DNA of 64,000 bases from Glaciibacter superstes DSM 21135 (GTDB lineage Bacteria > Actinomycetota > Actinomycetes > Actinomycetales > Microbacteriaceae). A program made the translations under genes and the position numbers. Within the stretch, counting starts at the first letter, position 1; every line of letters begins with the position of its first letter. The stretch is taken from contig NZ_ATWH01000002.1 of the NCBI RefSeq assembly GCF_000421145.1, positions 124,001 through 188,000 of the forward strand, written 5' to 3'. Under the pieces are notes generated by a model that searched no databases, was not told the origin of the DNA, and worked only from the letters and a program-made list of their open reading frames with translations. Shown in pieces: positions 57,049 through 64,000 of the stretch.

Positions 57049-57482
57049 TACGGAGATTTGGTGGCGCCCATCTGGAGTTCAACGCGGAGTCCGTGCCGGG
57101 TCTTCACGACGGCGGCGGGAATGCGCGCCTTCTTGCCCGCGCGCTCCAGCCTGGTCATGGCCTCATCGATGGCCGACTCGAGACCGCGGGGAACGACACC
57201 CACCACACCGCTGACCCGACCGCCGGTGAACAGGCGCACCTCCAGCGGGGCATCCGTTCGTTCCTCTTCGACAGTTCGACGGCCTCCCGCCGTCTCCAGG
57301 CCGGAGGCGCCGTCATCGAGGAGCCGTTGGATTTCGTCCTGTCGCGCGTCGCTGCTCGCCAGACGGATGGCTGTCTTGCGCGAGCGCGGAATCAGGTCAT
57401 ATGCGTAATTATTGAGCGAGCCAGACCCGCGATCGTTCTTCGGGAGGTCGCTGTCACCAGAGCTGCTTTTCCAAAACGCCAT
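57048..57482 (-). CDS. Conserved hypothetical protein
   Basis: The 144-residue soluble protein is basic and hydrophilic at its start (M-A-F-W-K-S-S-S-G-D) and has R-S-R-K-T-A-I-R-L-A-S and V-R-L-F-T-G-G-R-V-S-G-V-V-G-V-V-P-R-G. Predicted mixed alpha/beta structure lacks known catalytic motifs. I do not recognise its family. It is transcribed alone in front of the ligase gene, with the hexanucleotide array at its stop. Confidence 0.6.
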   Translation of the reverse strand: MAFWKSSSGDSDLPKNDRGSGSLNNYAYDLIPRSRKTAIRLASSDARQDEIQRLLDDGASGLETAGGRRTVEEERTDAPLEVRLFTGGRVSGVVGVVPRGLESAIDEAMTRLERAGKKARIPAAVVKTRHGLRVELQMGATKSP

Positions 57483-57549
57483 GCCTCTATTCTGGCAGCG
57501 CTCGGCCGGGCCGACGTTCGGCCGAATCTATGTTCAGCGGGGCCGACCT

Positions 57550-59370
57550 TCAGCCGGGGGTCATCCAGCGTGCCCAGGATATGGAGAGCGATCCGCTGGC
57601 CGCCACGCGGGTGCACCACCACCAGGCGGTCGCGGCTACGGCCCATTGCAGGAGAACCAGAAGCGGCGTCATGGTACCGCCCACCAGGGCAACCAGTGCC
57701 GGGTAGAGCACAACGATCGTCGCAGTTCGGCCGTGCAACGCATTCATCACCCAGCCGCTCGACACCGCTCCCATCGGTGTCGAGATCAGCGGCGTCTCCC
57801 AGTTGGTGTCTGGGCGATACCCGGAACGCACCGCGGCACCTGCCAGCCCGAGCCCGACCGGTACGGCGAACCAAATCCAGGCCGCCGGCGCGGCCCCGAC
57901 GACAATCACCAGTGTGAAGCACAGCACGCACCACGGAACCAATACCGCAGCCGGCAGTGCGCTCAGCAGTCGTCGCTGCGGGCCTTCGCCGAGAGGGAAC
58001 AGCCGGCCGAGGGCTGGAAGCTCCGACATGGTGCGGGCCACCGATCCAGCGATGGTCACGGCCCGCAGGGTGCAGACGACAAGTATCGCGACCAGGACAG
58101 CGCCCAGGTTCAGGTATGGCACGGCGAGAATGACGACAGGCAGTACCGCAGAAGAGACGAATCCGGCCGCCTGGCCTCGCCGCCGCCGCCACACGCGGAA
58201 CTGCGTGAAGATGAATCGGCGCGTTGGACCCGTTGCCGGTGCCCGGCTCGACCGCGTCCTCTTGCGGCCAATGGATTCGGAACCTGGTCCCCGTTGGGAG
58301 GCCGCAGCATCCTCACCCCGCCCTATCGTGAGTCCCTTGAGTTCCATGGAGAGCAGCGCTTCGGAGGCGAGTGACCCGGCTTCGGTACTACGGCTGAGGC
58401 TGAACCGGGTGAGCGACGGCAATCCGCGATAGGCGAGGCCGACTGCCAGCAGAGCGGCAGCCACGAGCACAGCGACTGGCCAGACCGCACCGCCCGCGAC
58501 AAGGAGCGGCCACCCGGTCGGCAACCAGATGAACCATTCAAGGAGGGGAACCGGCAGACCTGTCGCGCCGATCACGGTCGCGTTGAAGACTGTCGCGTTG
58601 AGGAGCGTTGCACCGAGCACGAGAAGGATTACCACCACGGGGATGAAGCGCTCCACCCCATCGAAACGGAACGCTCGCCACCGTCGCCACTGTGTTTGCT
58701 GAGACTGCAGTGTTTGCTGAGACTGCTGTGTTTGCTGTGACTGCTGCGTTTTTCGATGCTGCGGCGCGTGTCGAACCTGTATCCACGCCGCGGCCGAGTG
58801 GGTGAGCGCGGCGAGGCTCGCGACGGAGGACATGGTCAGGATGAGTTTCACGATCCCGTCGGCAACACCAGCTGAGAAGCCGCCGGTGCCCGTGAAGACA
58901 ACCGCGGTTCCCACGGAGAGCACAACAACCGGAACCAGCAGCGACGCCAGGTATCCGGGGAGAACAACGCCACGCCGATCAACCGGCAGCGGCAGCCACC
59001 AGTGCACCTGGGCTCGTGTCATCACAACCGGCCCGATCCGCTGGGTGAGGGTGAACAGGGTCGCGAACAGGGCGAGGAGCAGTGCGGCAACTGCGCCGAT
59101 CGGGTCGCTGGCCGCCAGGAACCACTCCGCGGTGGCCCGCCCACCGAGCACTGCCGCGGAATGTCCTGGTGCAGATACGAGGCCAACGGCTTCGACGACT
59201 GCCAGCACGATAAAGGCGCCGACGATGTACAGGTCCTCCGGCGTACGGCGACGGTGACGGTGACGGGACCCACGGTCTGCACGGGCACCGCGGGTGAACG
59301 CGCGCACGTCCTGCGCGGTCGTCACAGTGTTGTCGGTCACAGTGTCGTCTGTCACGGTGTTGTCGGTCAC
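57550..59370 (-). CDS. Large polytopic permease partner of an ABC ATPase
   Basis: The 606-residue protein has roughly 12 hydrophobic segments, with two long charged loops (near residues 205-230, Gln/Thr/Ser-rich, and 340-390, Arg/Ser-rich). GTG 59370 overlaps the ATPase stop by 4 bp (GTGA), so it is the membrane part of that exporter. It resembles actinobacterial ABC-2-like permeases of unknown cargo. Its first residues are repeats of T-D-N-T-V, and the first loop contains Q-S-Q-Q-T repeats, both from tandem DNA repeats. Confidence 0.75.
   Translation of the reverse strand: MTDNTVTDDTVTDNTVTTAQDVRAFTRGARADRGSRHRHRRRTPEDLYIVGAFIVLAVVEAVGLVSAPGHSAAVLGGRATAEWFLAASDPIGAVAALLLALFATLFTLTQRIGPVVMTRAQVHWWLPLPVDRRGVVLPGYLASLLVPVVVLSVGTAVVFTGTGGFSAGVADGIVKLILTMSSVASLAALTHSAAAWIQVRHAPQHRKTQQSQQTQQSQQTLQSQQTQWRRWRAFRFDGVERFIPVVVILLVLGATLLNATVFNATVIGATGLPVPLLEWFIWLPTGWPLLVAGGAVWPVAVLVAAALLAVGLAYRGLPSLTRFSLSRSTEAGSLASEALLSMELKGLTIGRGEDAAASQRGPGSESIGRKRTRSSRAPATGPTRRFIFTQFRVWRRRRGQAAGFVSSAVLPVVILAVPYLNLGAVLVAILVVCTLRAVTIAGSVARTMSELPALGRLFPLGEGPQRRLLSALPAAVLVPWCVLCFTLVIVVGAAPAAWIWFAVPVGLGLAGAAVRSGYRPDTNWETPLISTPMGAVSSGWVMNALHGRTATIVVLYPALVALVGGTMTPLLVLLQWAVAATAWWWCTRVAASGSLSISWARWMTPG
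58691..58744. repeat. 3 x 18 bp repeat in the permease gene
   Basis: Three 18-bp units (58691-58708, 58709-58726, 58727-58744) encode Q-S-Q-Q-T/L-type repeats in a cytosolic or external loop of the permease. One to three bases differ between units. Confidence 0.82.
59321..59365. repeat. 3 x 15 bp repeat at the permease start
   Basis: Units 59321-59335, 59336-59350 and 59351-59365 (consensus GTCACAGTGTTGTCG) encode T-V-T-D-N/D-like residues directly after the start codon. Copy changes would alter only the extreme N-terminus. Confidence 0.82.
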
Positions 59371-60134
59371 AGCGCCTCCATCTCTGCCGCGCCTGCTGCC
59401 GGCGTGAGTCTGCGTGCCGAGTCACTGCGTGCCGAGTTACCGATAAGAAGAGCGGCGTCGCCGCACTGGGTCACGAATGCGGGGTCATGTGTGGCAAAGA
59501 CCACCGCGTTCCCGCCGTCGACCAGGGTGCGGATTCGATCACGCAGCCGCGAGCGCATCACTGTGTCGAGCCGCTGCTCGGGTTCGTCGAGCACCAGGAG
59601 GTCACTCGGGCGGATGAAGGCCGCGGCCAGCAGCATCCGTCTGCGCTGACCGGACGACAGATTCGACGGAAGCGATCCCTCTGCTTCGGTCAGTCCGAAG
59701 AAATCCAGTTCAGCGGCCACCGCGGTGGCGGGCGAGGTGACACTGTGCGCGGTTGCCACGAGCATGAGATGCTCGCCGACGGACAAGCCAGGGAAGTACG
59801 CGTCGTCGTCGAAGACGGTGGCGACGGATGCGCGAAAGGTCGCGCTTCGCTCGTCGACCCCGGCGCCGTTCAGATGCATGGTGCCGCCGAGTGCGGGCAG
59901 CAATCCGGCGATCGAGCGCAGGAGTGTCGATTTGCCGCTGCCGTTGGTGCCGATCACAGCGAGGGAGTCACCGGCGGCGAGGCAGAGCGAGACCTCGGCA
60001 ACAACACGGTGATCGCCGTAACCGACGTCGAGGCCCTTCACGTCAAGGAGCGGCACGTCGAGGAGCGGCACGTCGGAATCGACGACTGGGGTGCGTGGGA
60101 GAGAGGTGGTTGAAGGAGTACGAAAGAGGTTCAC
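59367..60134 (-). CDS. ABC transporter ATP-binding protein
   Basis: The 255-residue ATPase has Walker A G-T-N-G-S-G-K-S-T near residue 63, the signature L-S-S-G-Q-R-R-R near 160, Walker B L-L-V-L-D-E-P near 182, and the switch His in T-H-D near 215. Its N-terminal 30 residues contain V-P-L-L-D-repeats not usual for the family. It energises the permease coded by the overlapping downstream gene. The cargo is unknown, and no binding protein is present, so export is likely. Confidence 0.9.
   Translation of the reverse strand: MNLFRTPSTTSLPRTPVVDSDVPLLDVPLLDVKGLDVGYGDHRVVAEVSLCLAAGDSLAVIGTNGSGKSTLLRSIAGLLPALGGTMHLNGAGVDERSATFRASVATVFDDDAYFPGLSVGEHLMLVATAHSVTSPATAVAAELDFFGLTEAEGSLPSNLSSGQRRRMLLAAAFIRPSDLLVLDEPEQRLDTVMRSRLRDRIRTLVDGGNAVVFATHDPAFVTQCGDAALLIGNSARSDSARRLTPAAGAAEMEAL
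60039..60068. repeat. 2 x 15 bp repeat near the ATPase start
   Basis: CACGTCAAGGAGCGG (60039-60053) and CACGTCGAGGAGCGG (60054-60068) differ at one base and are followed by a partial third unit. They encode the V-P-L-L-D repeats. Confidence 0.78.
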
Positions 60135-60233
60135 GAGCGTGGTCCTTGCGGTCAGCGGGAAAGAGGAACCATCTGATCGCGAGGAAGCCGGCTCTGCCGG
60201 TCTCGGTGGGCTCTGGGCGGGGGAGTCGCAGCC

Positions 60234-60644
60234 CTACGCGATCACGAAGGAGCGCGCCGGTGCTCGTGACCGGATCTGCCCGGGGATACCGGGCGAACTC
60301 TGCACAACGATCTCGTGCGCTGCGCCAAAGCCAGGCGGAGCAGTCGTGCGCCAGCCATCGCCGGGTGAGGCGATCGGGCTGAGCGCTCGGCTTGCGACGT
60401 ACCTCAGCGCCATAACGGCGACACCGGCGACACACAACGCGGCCAGGCCGAAGGCGAACCCCGAATGACCCCAGAGGCCGCCTGCCATGGCCGAGGCGAC
60501 ACCGACTCCGACACCGAAACCGACGTACAGGCTCAGCAGGCGTATGCCGAATGGGCCGTATTTGTCGAAATCGGTGGTGCCGATGGTGTTCCTCCTGGAA
60601 CCGGGTCGGGTGACCAATTTACCAGCACGCCGGATTTTCATCAC
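60234..60644 (-). CDS. Small uncharacterised membrane protein
   Basis: The 136-residue protein has a basic N-terminus, two hydrophobic helices (about residues 34-55 and 62-85, both Gly/Ala-rich) and a polar C-terminal tail. No family is recognised. It is coded upstream of the ABC exporter on the same strand, 99 bp before the ATPase start, and could be associated with it. Confidence 0.55.
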   Translation of the reverse strand: MMKIRRAGKLVTRPGSRRNTIGTTDFDKYGPFGIRLLSLYVGFGVGVGVASAMAGGLWGHSGFAFGLAALCVAGVAVMALRYVASRALSPIASPGDGWRTTAPPGFGAAHEIVVQSSPGIPGQIRSRAPARSFVIA

Positions 60645-60849
60645 GAGCAGTGAATTTTCAGATTTGGGAATGCTGTGATCCCTGCGACGTCCACAGCAGC
60701 CAGGGTGAGGACGACAGCTCCGGCTTGATCGAGAATCCGTTGGGAGTGAGCCGCACCCCCTGTCTATCCGGACGGGGCCCCGGTACGATCAAGCCAATCC
60801 GGTTGAGTGTATCTCGACGCTCAGCCACATCGCCGAAGGATGCCGATGA

Positions 60850-63642
60850 ATGGACTTTGGGGGAAGCCCAGCTGTGATGAGCGTTGAGCGTGGAATACAG
60901 CTGTTCGGTCGCGACAAGGAATATGCGACTCTGACTCGGCTAGTGGGAGCCGTGCGAACCGGCGAAAGTCAGACGATCGTGCTCCGCGGTCCCCAAGGCA
61001 TTGGGAAGTCCACCTTGCTTGATTACGTGGCTGACCACGCCGAAGGGTGTCGAGTCGAGCGTGCAGTCGGTATCGAGTCCGAGCTGGAGCTCGCCTTTGC
61101 CGGCCTCCATCAGTTGTGCCTTCCGATGCTTGATCACCTTGATCGCCTGCCGCCCCCTCAGCGTGTGGCACTCTCCACCGCATTCGGGCTCAATCTCGGA
61201 AGTCCGCCTGATCGCTTCCTCGTCGGACTCGCGGTACTGAGCCTGTTCGCCGCAGTCGCTGAGGAACGACCCCTGATAGCCCTCATCGATGATACTGAAT
61301 GGCTAGACGAGGTGTCAGTGCAAGTGCTCGCCTTCGTCGCTCGGCGCCTTGGAGCCGAATCGGTGGCGCTGATCTTCGCCGCACTCCCTGGCCAGCGAAC
61401 CGAGGCACTGATGAGGCTTCCCGAATTGCAGGTCGGACGACTTCAGGATGCGGATGCACATTCCCTCCTCGATTCGCTCCTGCAGGTTCCCATGGACGAG
61501 GCCATACGGGAGCGAATAGTCGCAGACAGTCGAGGCTGCCCGCTCGCGCTGATCGAGATTACGAACGGGTTGACTCCGGCAGAACGGGCGGGCGCCTTCG
61601 GCCTTCCCGCTTCGGTCCCGCTTATATGCGGATTGGAAGAAACGTATGTGAGACGGCTGGAGTCACTTCCAGAACGAACCCGGATGCTCCTCCTGGCGGC
61701 TGCTCTGGAGCCGACGGGAGACGTCGCGACCGTGTGGCACGCGGCGGAGGAACTCGGCCTTGGCAGGGATGATGTTGGGGATGCCGAGGCCTCCGGTTTG
61801 GTGGAGTTGAGCTCACGGGTGCGGTTCAGGCATCCGTTGGTGCGATCCGCTGTCATTCGGATATCGGATGCTCGAGCACGGCGAACGGTGCATCGGGTCT
61901 TGGCCTCTGTGACCAATACCGAGCAGCATCCTGATCGGCAGGCATGGCATCGGGCGCTTGCGGCGGAAGGCCCGGACGAATCGGTGGCGAGCGAACTGGT
62001 TCGGTGCGCAGTGCGAGCCCAGGAACGCGGGGGTCTCGCTGCCTCCGCTGCGTTCCTGCAGGCAGCGGCGGAATTGACCGTTGATCCAGTTCGTCGAGGG
62101 GAGAGAGCCCTGGCAGCGGCGCAGGCCAAATATCACGTTGGCGCAAGCGATGAAGCGCTCGTGCTTCTGGCTGCTGCGGAGGCCGAGCCTCTCGACGATC
62201 TCAGCGCTGCTCTGTCGAGCCTGTTGCGCGGACAGATCGCCTTCTTCTCAAGCCGTGGCCGCGAGGCTCCACCTCTATTGATTGCAGCCGCCCAACAACT
62301 GCAAGTGCTTGACGGAGCGATCGCGCGCGAGGCGTACCTGGACGCCGTATCCGCGGGACTCGTGGTCGGACGCTTTGCCGCCGACGTTGGACTTCTCGAG
62401 GTAGCGGAGGCCGCGAGCGCAGCACCGGCAGCACGCGGGAATTCAACCGACTTCCTCCTGGACGGGTTCGCCAAGGTGATCACGGAGAGCTATGCGGAGG
62501 GAGTCCCATTCCTCAAGCAAGCGTTGACGGCCTTTCGAGACGAAGCCTTGCCGGCGTCGCAAAGCATCCGCTGGCTGTGGCTCGCCTCCCACGCCGCCAG
62601 AGATGTGTGGGACGACGAGAGCTGGGAGATTCTCGCCAATCGCCACGTGCGGATAGCCAGGGAAATGGGAGCACTCGGTGCGTTGCCCATTGCCCTGACA
62701 ACGCGCATCGGGTTGCACGTGGCCTCAGGTGAGATCGCGATCGCCAGCGTGATGGTCAAGGAGGCCGTCGAAGTGACGGCCGTGACTGGGAAGACGACAC
62801 CGCCGTACGGCGCGATCGCCGTTGCTGCGTGGCAGGGCAACGAAGCGCTCTTCTCCAGGCTGAGGCTGTCCGCCGTCGATATCGCTTCTGTGCGTGGAGA
62901 TGGGCTGGGGACGGTAATAATGCTGTACGCCGGGGCGGTCCTCTACAACGGTCTGGGAGACTATCGAAAGGCGCTTGTCGAAGCTGAATCCGGCGCGGCA
63001 CACCGTAACGACCTGTGTTACGCCACGTGGTCACTCGTCGAACTCGTCGAAGCAGCCTCCCGCAGTGGAGAGCCCGCACTCGCCGTCGGCGCTCTGGAAC
63101 GCCTGACACAAAGCACCGGGGCCAGCGGCACTGCCTGGGCACGCGGTGTCGAGGCCAGGTGCCGAGCGCTGGTGAGCAATGACGACGTCGCAGAGTCTCA
63201 CTACCGTGAGGCGATCGCGAGCCTCGGCAAGACCCGCGTGCGGATGGAACTTGCTCGCGCACATCTGCTCTACGGGGAGTGGTTGCGCCGCATGGGCAGG
63301 CGGACCGACGCCAGAGAGAACCTGCGGATCGCCCATGAGATGTTCACGGCTTTCGGCGCTGATGCCTACGTTGAGCGTGCAAGACGGGAGCTGGCGGCCA
63401 CGGGGGAACGGGTGCGCACGCACGCGCCACTCTCACAGCCCATCCTCACCGCCCAGGAAGCACAGATTGCGGCGTTGGCCGCAGCAGGGCGCACCAACCC
63501 GGAGATCGCCGCGGAACTGTTTCTCAGTTCTCGAACCGTCGAATGGCATCTCGGGAAGGTCTACCCGAAGCTTGGCATCGCTTCGCGGAGGGAACTTCGG
63601 CACACTCTCGCCAGTTTTCCTTCGGCTCTCGCGCGAGCCTAA
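60850..63642 (+). CDS. Large LuxR-family regulator with AAA-type ATPase domain
   Basis: The 930-residue protein has an N-terminal P-loop ATPase (Walker A G-P-Q-G-I-G-K-S at 47-54, Walker B-like L-I-A-L-I-D-D near 142), a long helical repeat region of TPR-like character, and a C-terminal LuxR helix-turn-helix (L-T-A-Q-E-A-Q-I-A-A-L, then N-P-E-I-A-A-E-L-F, V-E-W-H-L) near 870-920. Such regulators sense an unknown ligand with ATP. GAAGGA lies 9 bp before ATG 60850, and ATG 60877 is an alternative. The small gene at 63791 follows. Confidence 0.88.
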   Translation: MDFGGSPAVMSVERGIQLFGRDKEYATLTRLVGAVRTGESQTIVLRGPQGIGKSTLLDYVADHAEGCRVERAVGIESELELAFAGLHQLCLPMLDHLDRLPPPQRVALSTAFGLNLGSPPDRFLVGLAVLSLFAAVAEERPLIALIDDTEWLDEVSVQVLAFVARRLGAESVALIFAALPGQRTEALMRLPELQVGRLQDADAHSLLDSLLQVPMDEAIRERIVADSRGCPLALIEITNGLTPAERAGAFGLPASVPLICGLEETYVRRLESLPERTRMLLLAAALEPTGDVATVWHAAEELGLGRDDVGDAEASGLVELSSRVRFRHPLVRSAVIRISDARARRTVHRVLASVTNTEQHPDRQAWHRALAAEGPDESVASELVRCAVRAQERGGLAASAAFLQAAAELTVDPVRRGERALAAAQAKYHVGASDEALVLLAAAEAEPLDDLSAALSSLLRGQIAFFSSRGREAPPLLIAAAQQLQVLDGAIAREAYLDAVSAGLVVGRFAADVGLLEVAEAASAAPAARGNSTDFLLDGFAKVITESYAEGVPFLKQALTAFRDEALPASQSIRWLWLASHAARDVWDDESWEILANRHVRIAREMGALGALPIALTTRIGLHVASGEIAIASVMVKEAVEVTAVTGKTTPPYGAIAVAAWQGNEALFSRLRLSAVDIASVRGDGLGTVIMLYAGAVLYNGLGDYRKALVEAESGAAHRNDLCYATWSLVELVEAASRSGEPALAVGALERLTQSTGASGTAWARGVEARCRALVSNDDVAESHYREAIASLGKTRVRMELARAHLLYGEWLRRMGRRTDARENLRIAHEMFTAFGADAYVERARRELAATGERVRTHAPLSQPILTAQEAQIAALAAAGRTNPEIAAELFLSSRTVEWHLGKVYPKLGIASRRELRHTLASFPSALARA

Positions 63643-63790
63643 AAGCCCCAAAGTCTGGTCGCGTCGACCGGAGAGCCCGGGCCGCACCCGGGGATAGACC
63701 GGGGACTCACACGGGTCCGACGAGGTCCAACTTTGGCGACGATGAACGGAGAAAGAATCGCCGAATCACCACACGAACTGGAGAGTAGCC

Positions 63791-64000
63791 ATGGACCTGA
63801 AACTGCAAGTGTCAGTCCCGCCCGAGGACAATTCAGACCTTATTCACGCAGTGCTGAGACTTGCGGCAGAAGCACACGGAGCGTATGAGGCCGTGGAGCT
63901 TCGAGGAGCCTACGACACCGAGTGGGCAGGGTGGTATGCGGATCACATGGCAAACTCCTTGAGCGCCGTCGGATATCGACTCGTCGAGGTGTCAGCCTGA
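63791..64000 (+). CDS. Small conserved actinobacterial protein of unknown function
   Basis: The complete 69-residue protein ends at the last base of the window. ATG is preceded by GGAGAG at 5 bp. The segment A-H-G-A-Y-E with W-A-G-W-Y-A-D-H-M-A-N recalls short actinobacterial proteins with a conserved W-x2-W-Y-A-x-H-M pattern and no known function. It follows a LuxR regulator by 148 bp and may be its target. Confidence 0.6.
   Translation: MDLKLQVSVPPEDNSDLIHAVLRLAAEAHGAYEAVELRGAYDTEWAGWYADHMANSLSAVGYRLVEVSA

Noticed and set aside
56994-57062. Repeat array as a CRISPR
   Set aside because: It is a simple 6-bp tandem repeat without spacers, and no cas genes are present.

Overview
The window is GC-rich actinobacterial DNA, most likely from a member of the Microbacteriaceae. 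The clues are the DUF222/HNH endonuclease gene, a PDWY-type actinobacterial cytochrome b, ClgR-like and ECF41-type regulators, separate LigD-polymerase and ligase genes, and strong over-use of the octamer GCATCCGT/ACGGATGC. No rRNA, tRNA, CRISPR array, insertion sequence or prophage was seen. Genes are dense, short operons often overlap by 4 bp (ATGA/GTGA), and both strands are used about equally.

Layout. 0-4.4 kb: fragment of a MalT-like LuxR regulator, a zinc-free MDR oxidoreductase, a secreted or anchored alpha/beta hydrolase, and a divergent SDR/TetR pair with a tandem TGTCA operator. 4.7-13.6 kb: a sugar-acid locus with uronate dehydrogenase, an ABC importer (binding protein and two permeases), a glucarate-dehydratase-type enolase, an uncharacterised TIM-barrel-like protein, a KDPG-type aldolase, a tartronate semialdehyde reductase and an IclR regulator. 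Together these spell an oxidative uronate-to-glycerate route. 13.7-14.6 kb: a patch of gene fragments (MDR, ArsR, VOC, TetR) around one small intact gene. 14.7-22.2 kb: SDR, MFS exporter, frameshifted AlkD-like gene, MntA/HepT-type toxin-antitoxin pair, second MDR, DUF1801, TerC and a GyrI-like protein. 22.2-25.4 kb: an amide-hydrolase/AmiS pair lying between an intact subtilase and the 3' remnant of a second subtilase. 25.7-39.2 kb: MFS, DEAD-box helicase, small conserved genes, DUF222/HNH, aldo/keto reductase, arginase-family enzyme, acyl-CoA ligase, GDSL lipoprotein and msrA with a SigR-like promoter.

39.2-42.3 kb is the most unusual part. An ECF41-type sigma factor, a free-standing copy of its SnoaL-like regulatory domain and an orphan QcrB-type cytochrome b form one minus-strand operon. 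The cytochrome b has lost both expected axial ligands of one haem (Gln131 and Arg232 instead of His). A TGTCACA-N16-TGTC element lies upstream of the operon, and a second TGTCACA-N16-GGTC element lies upstream of a flavoprotein gene at 49.7 kb. This suggests a small redox regulon driven by the sigma factor.

42.5-64 kb: lytic-transglycosylase-like protein, GCS2-type ligase, diacylglycerol kinase, berberine-bridge-type oxidase, DUF1611 plus PLP racemase operon, soluble fumarate-reductase-like flavoprotein, PadR, cupin lipoprotein, DHA2 exporter, ClgR-like regulator, LigD-type polymerase and ATP-dependent ligase, ABC exporter, and a large LuxR/AAA regulator followed by a small conserved protein.

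Two themes cross the window. At least ten genes are truncated, frameshifted or reduced to fragments, which points to ongoing gene decay. There are also many short in-frame tandem repeats with periods of 6, 12, 15, 18 or 21 bp.
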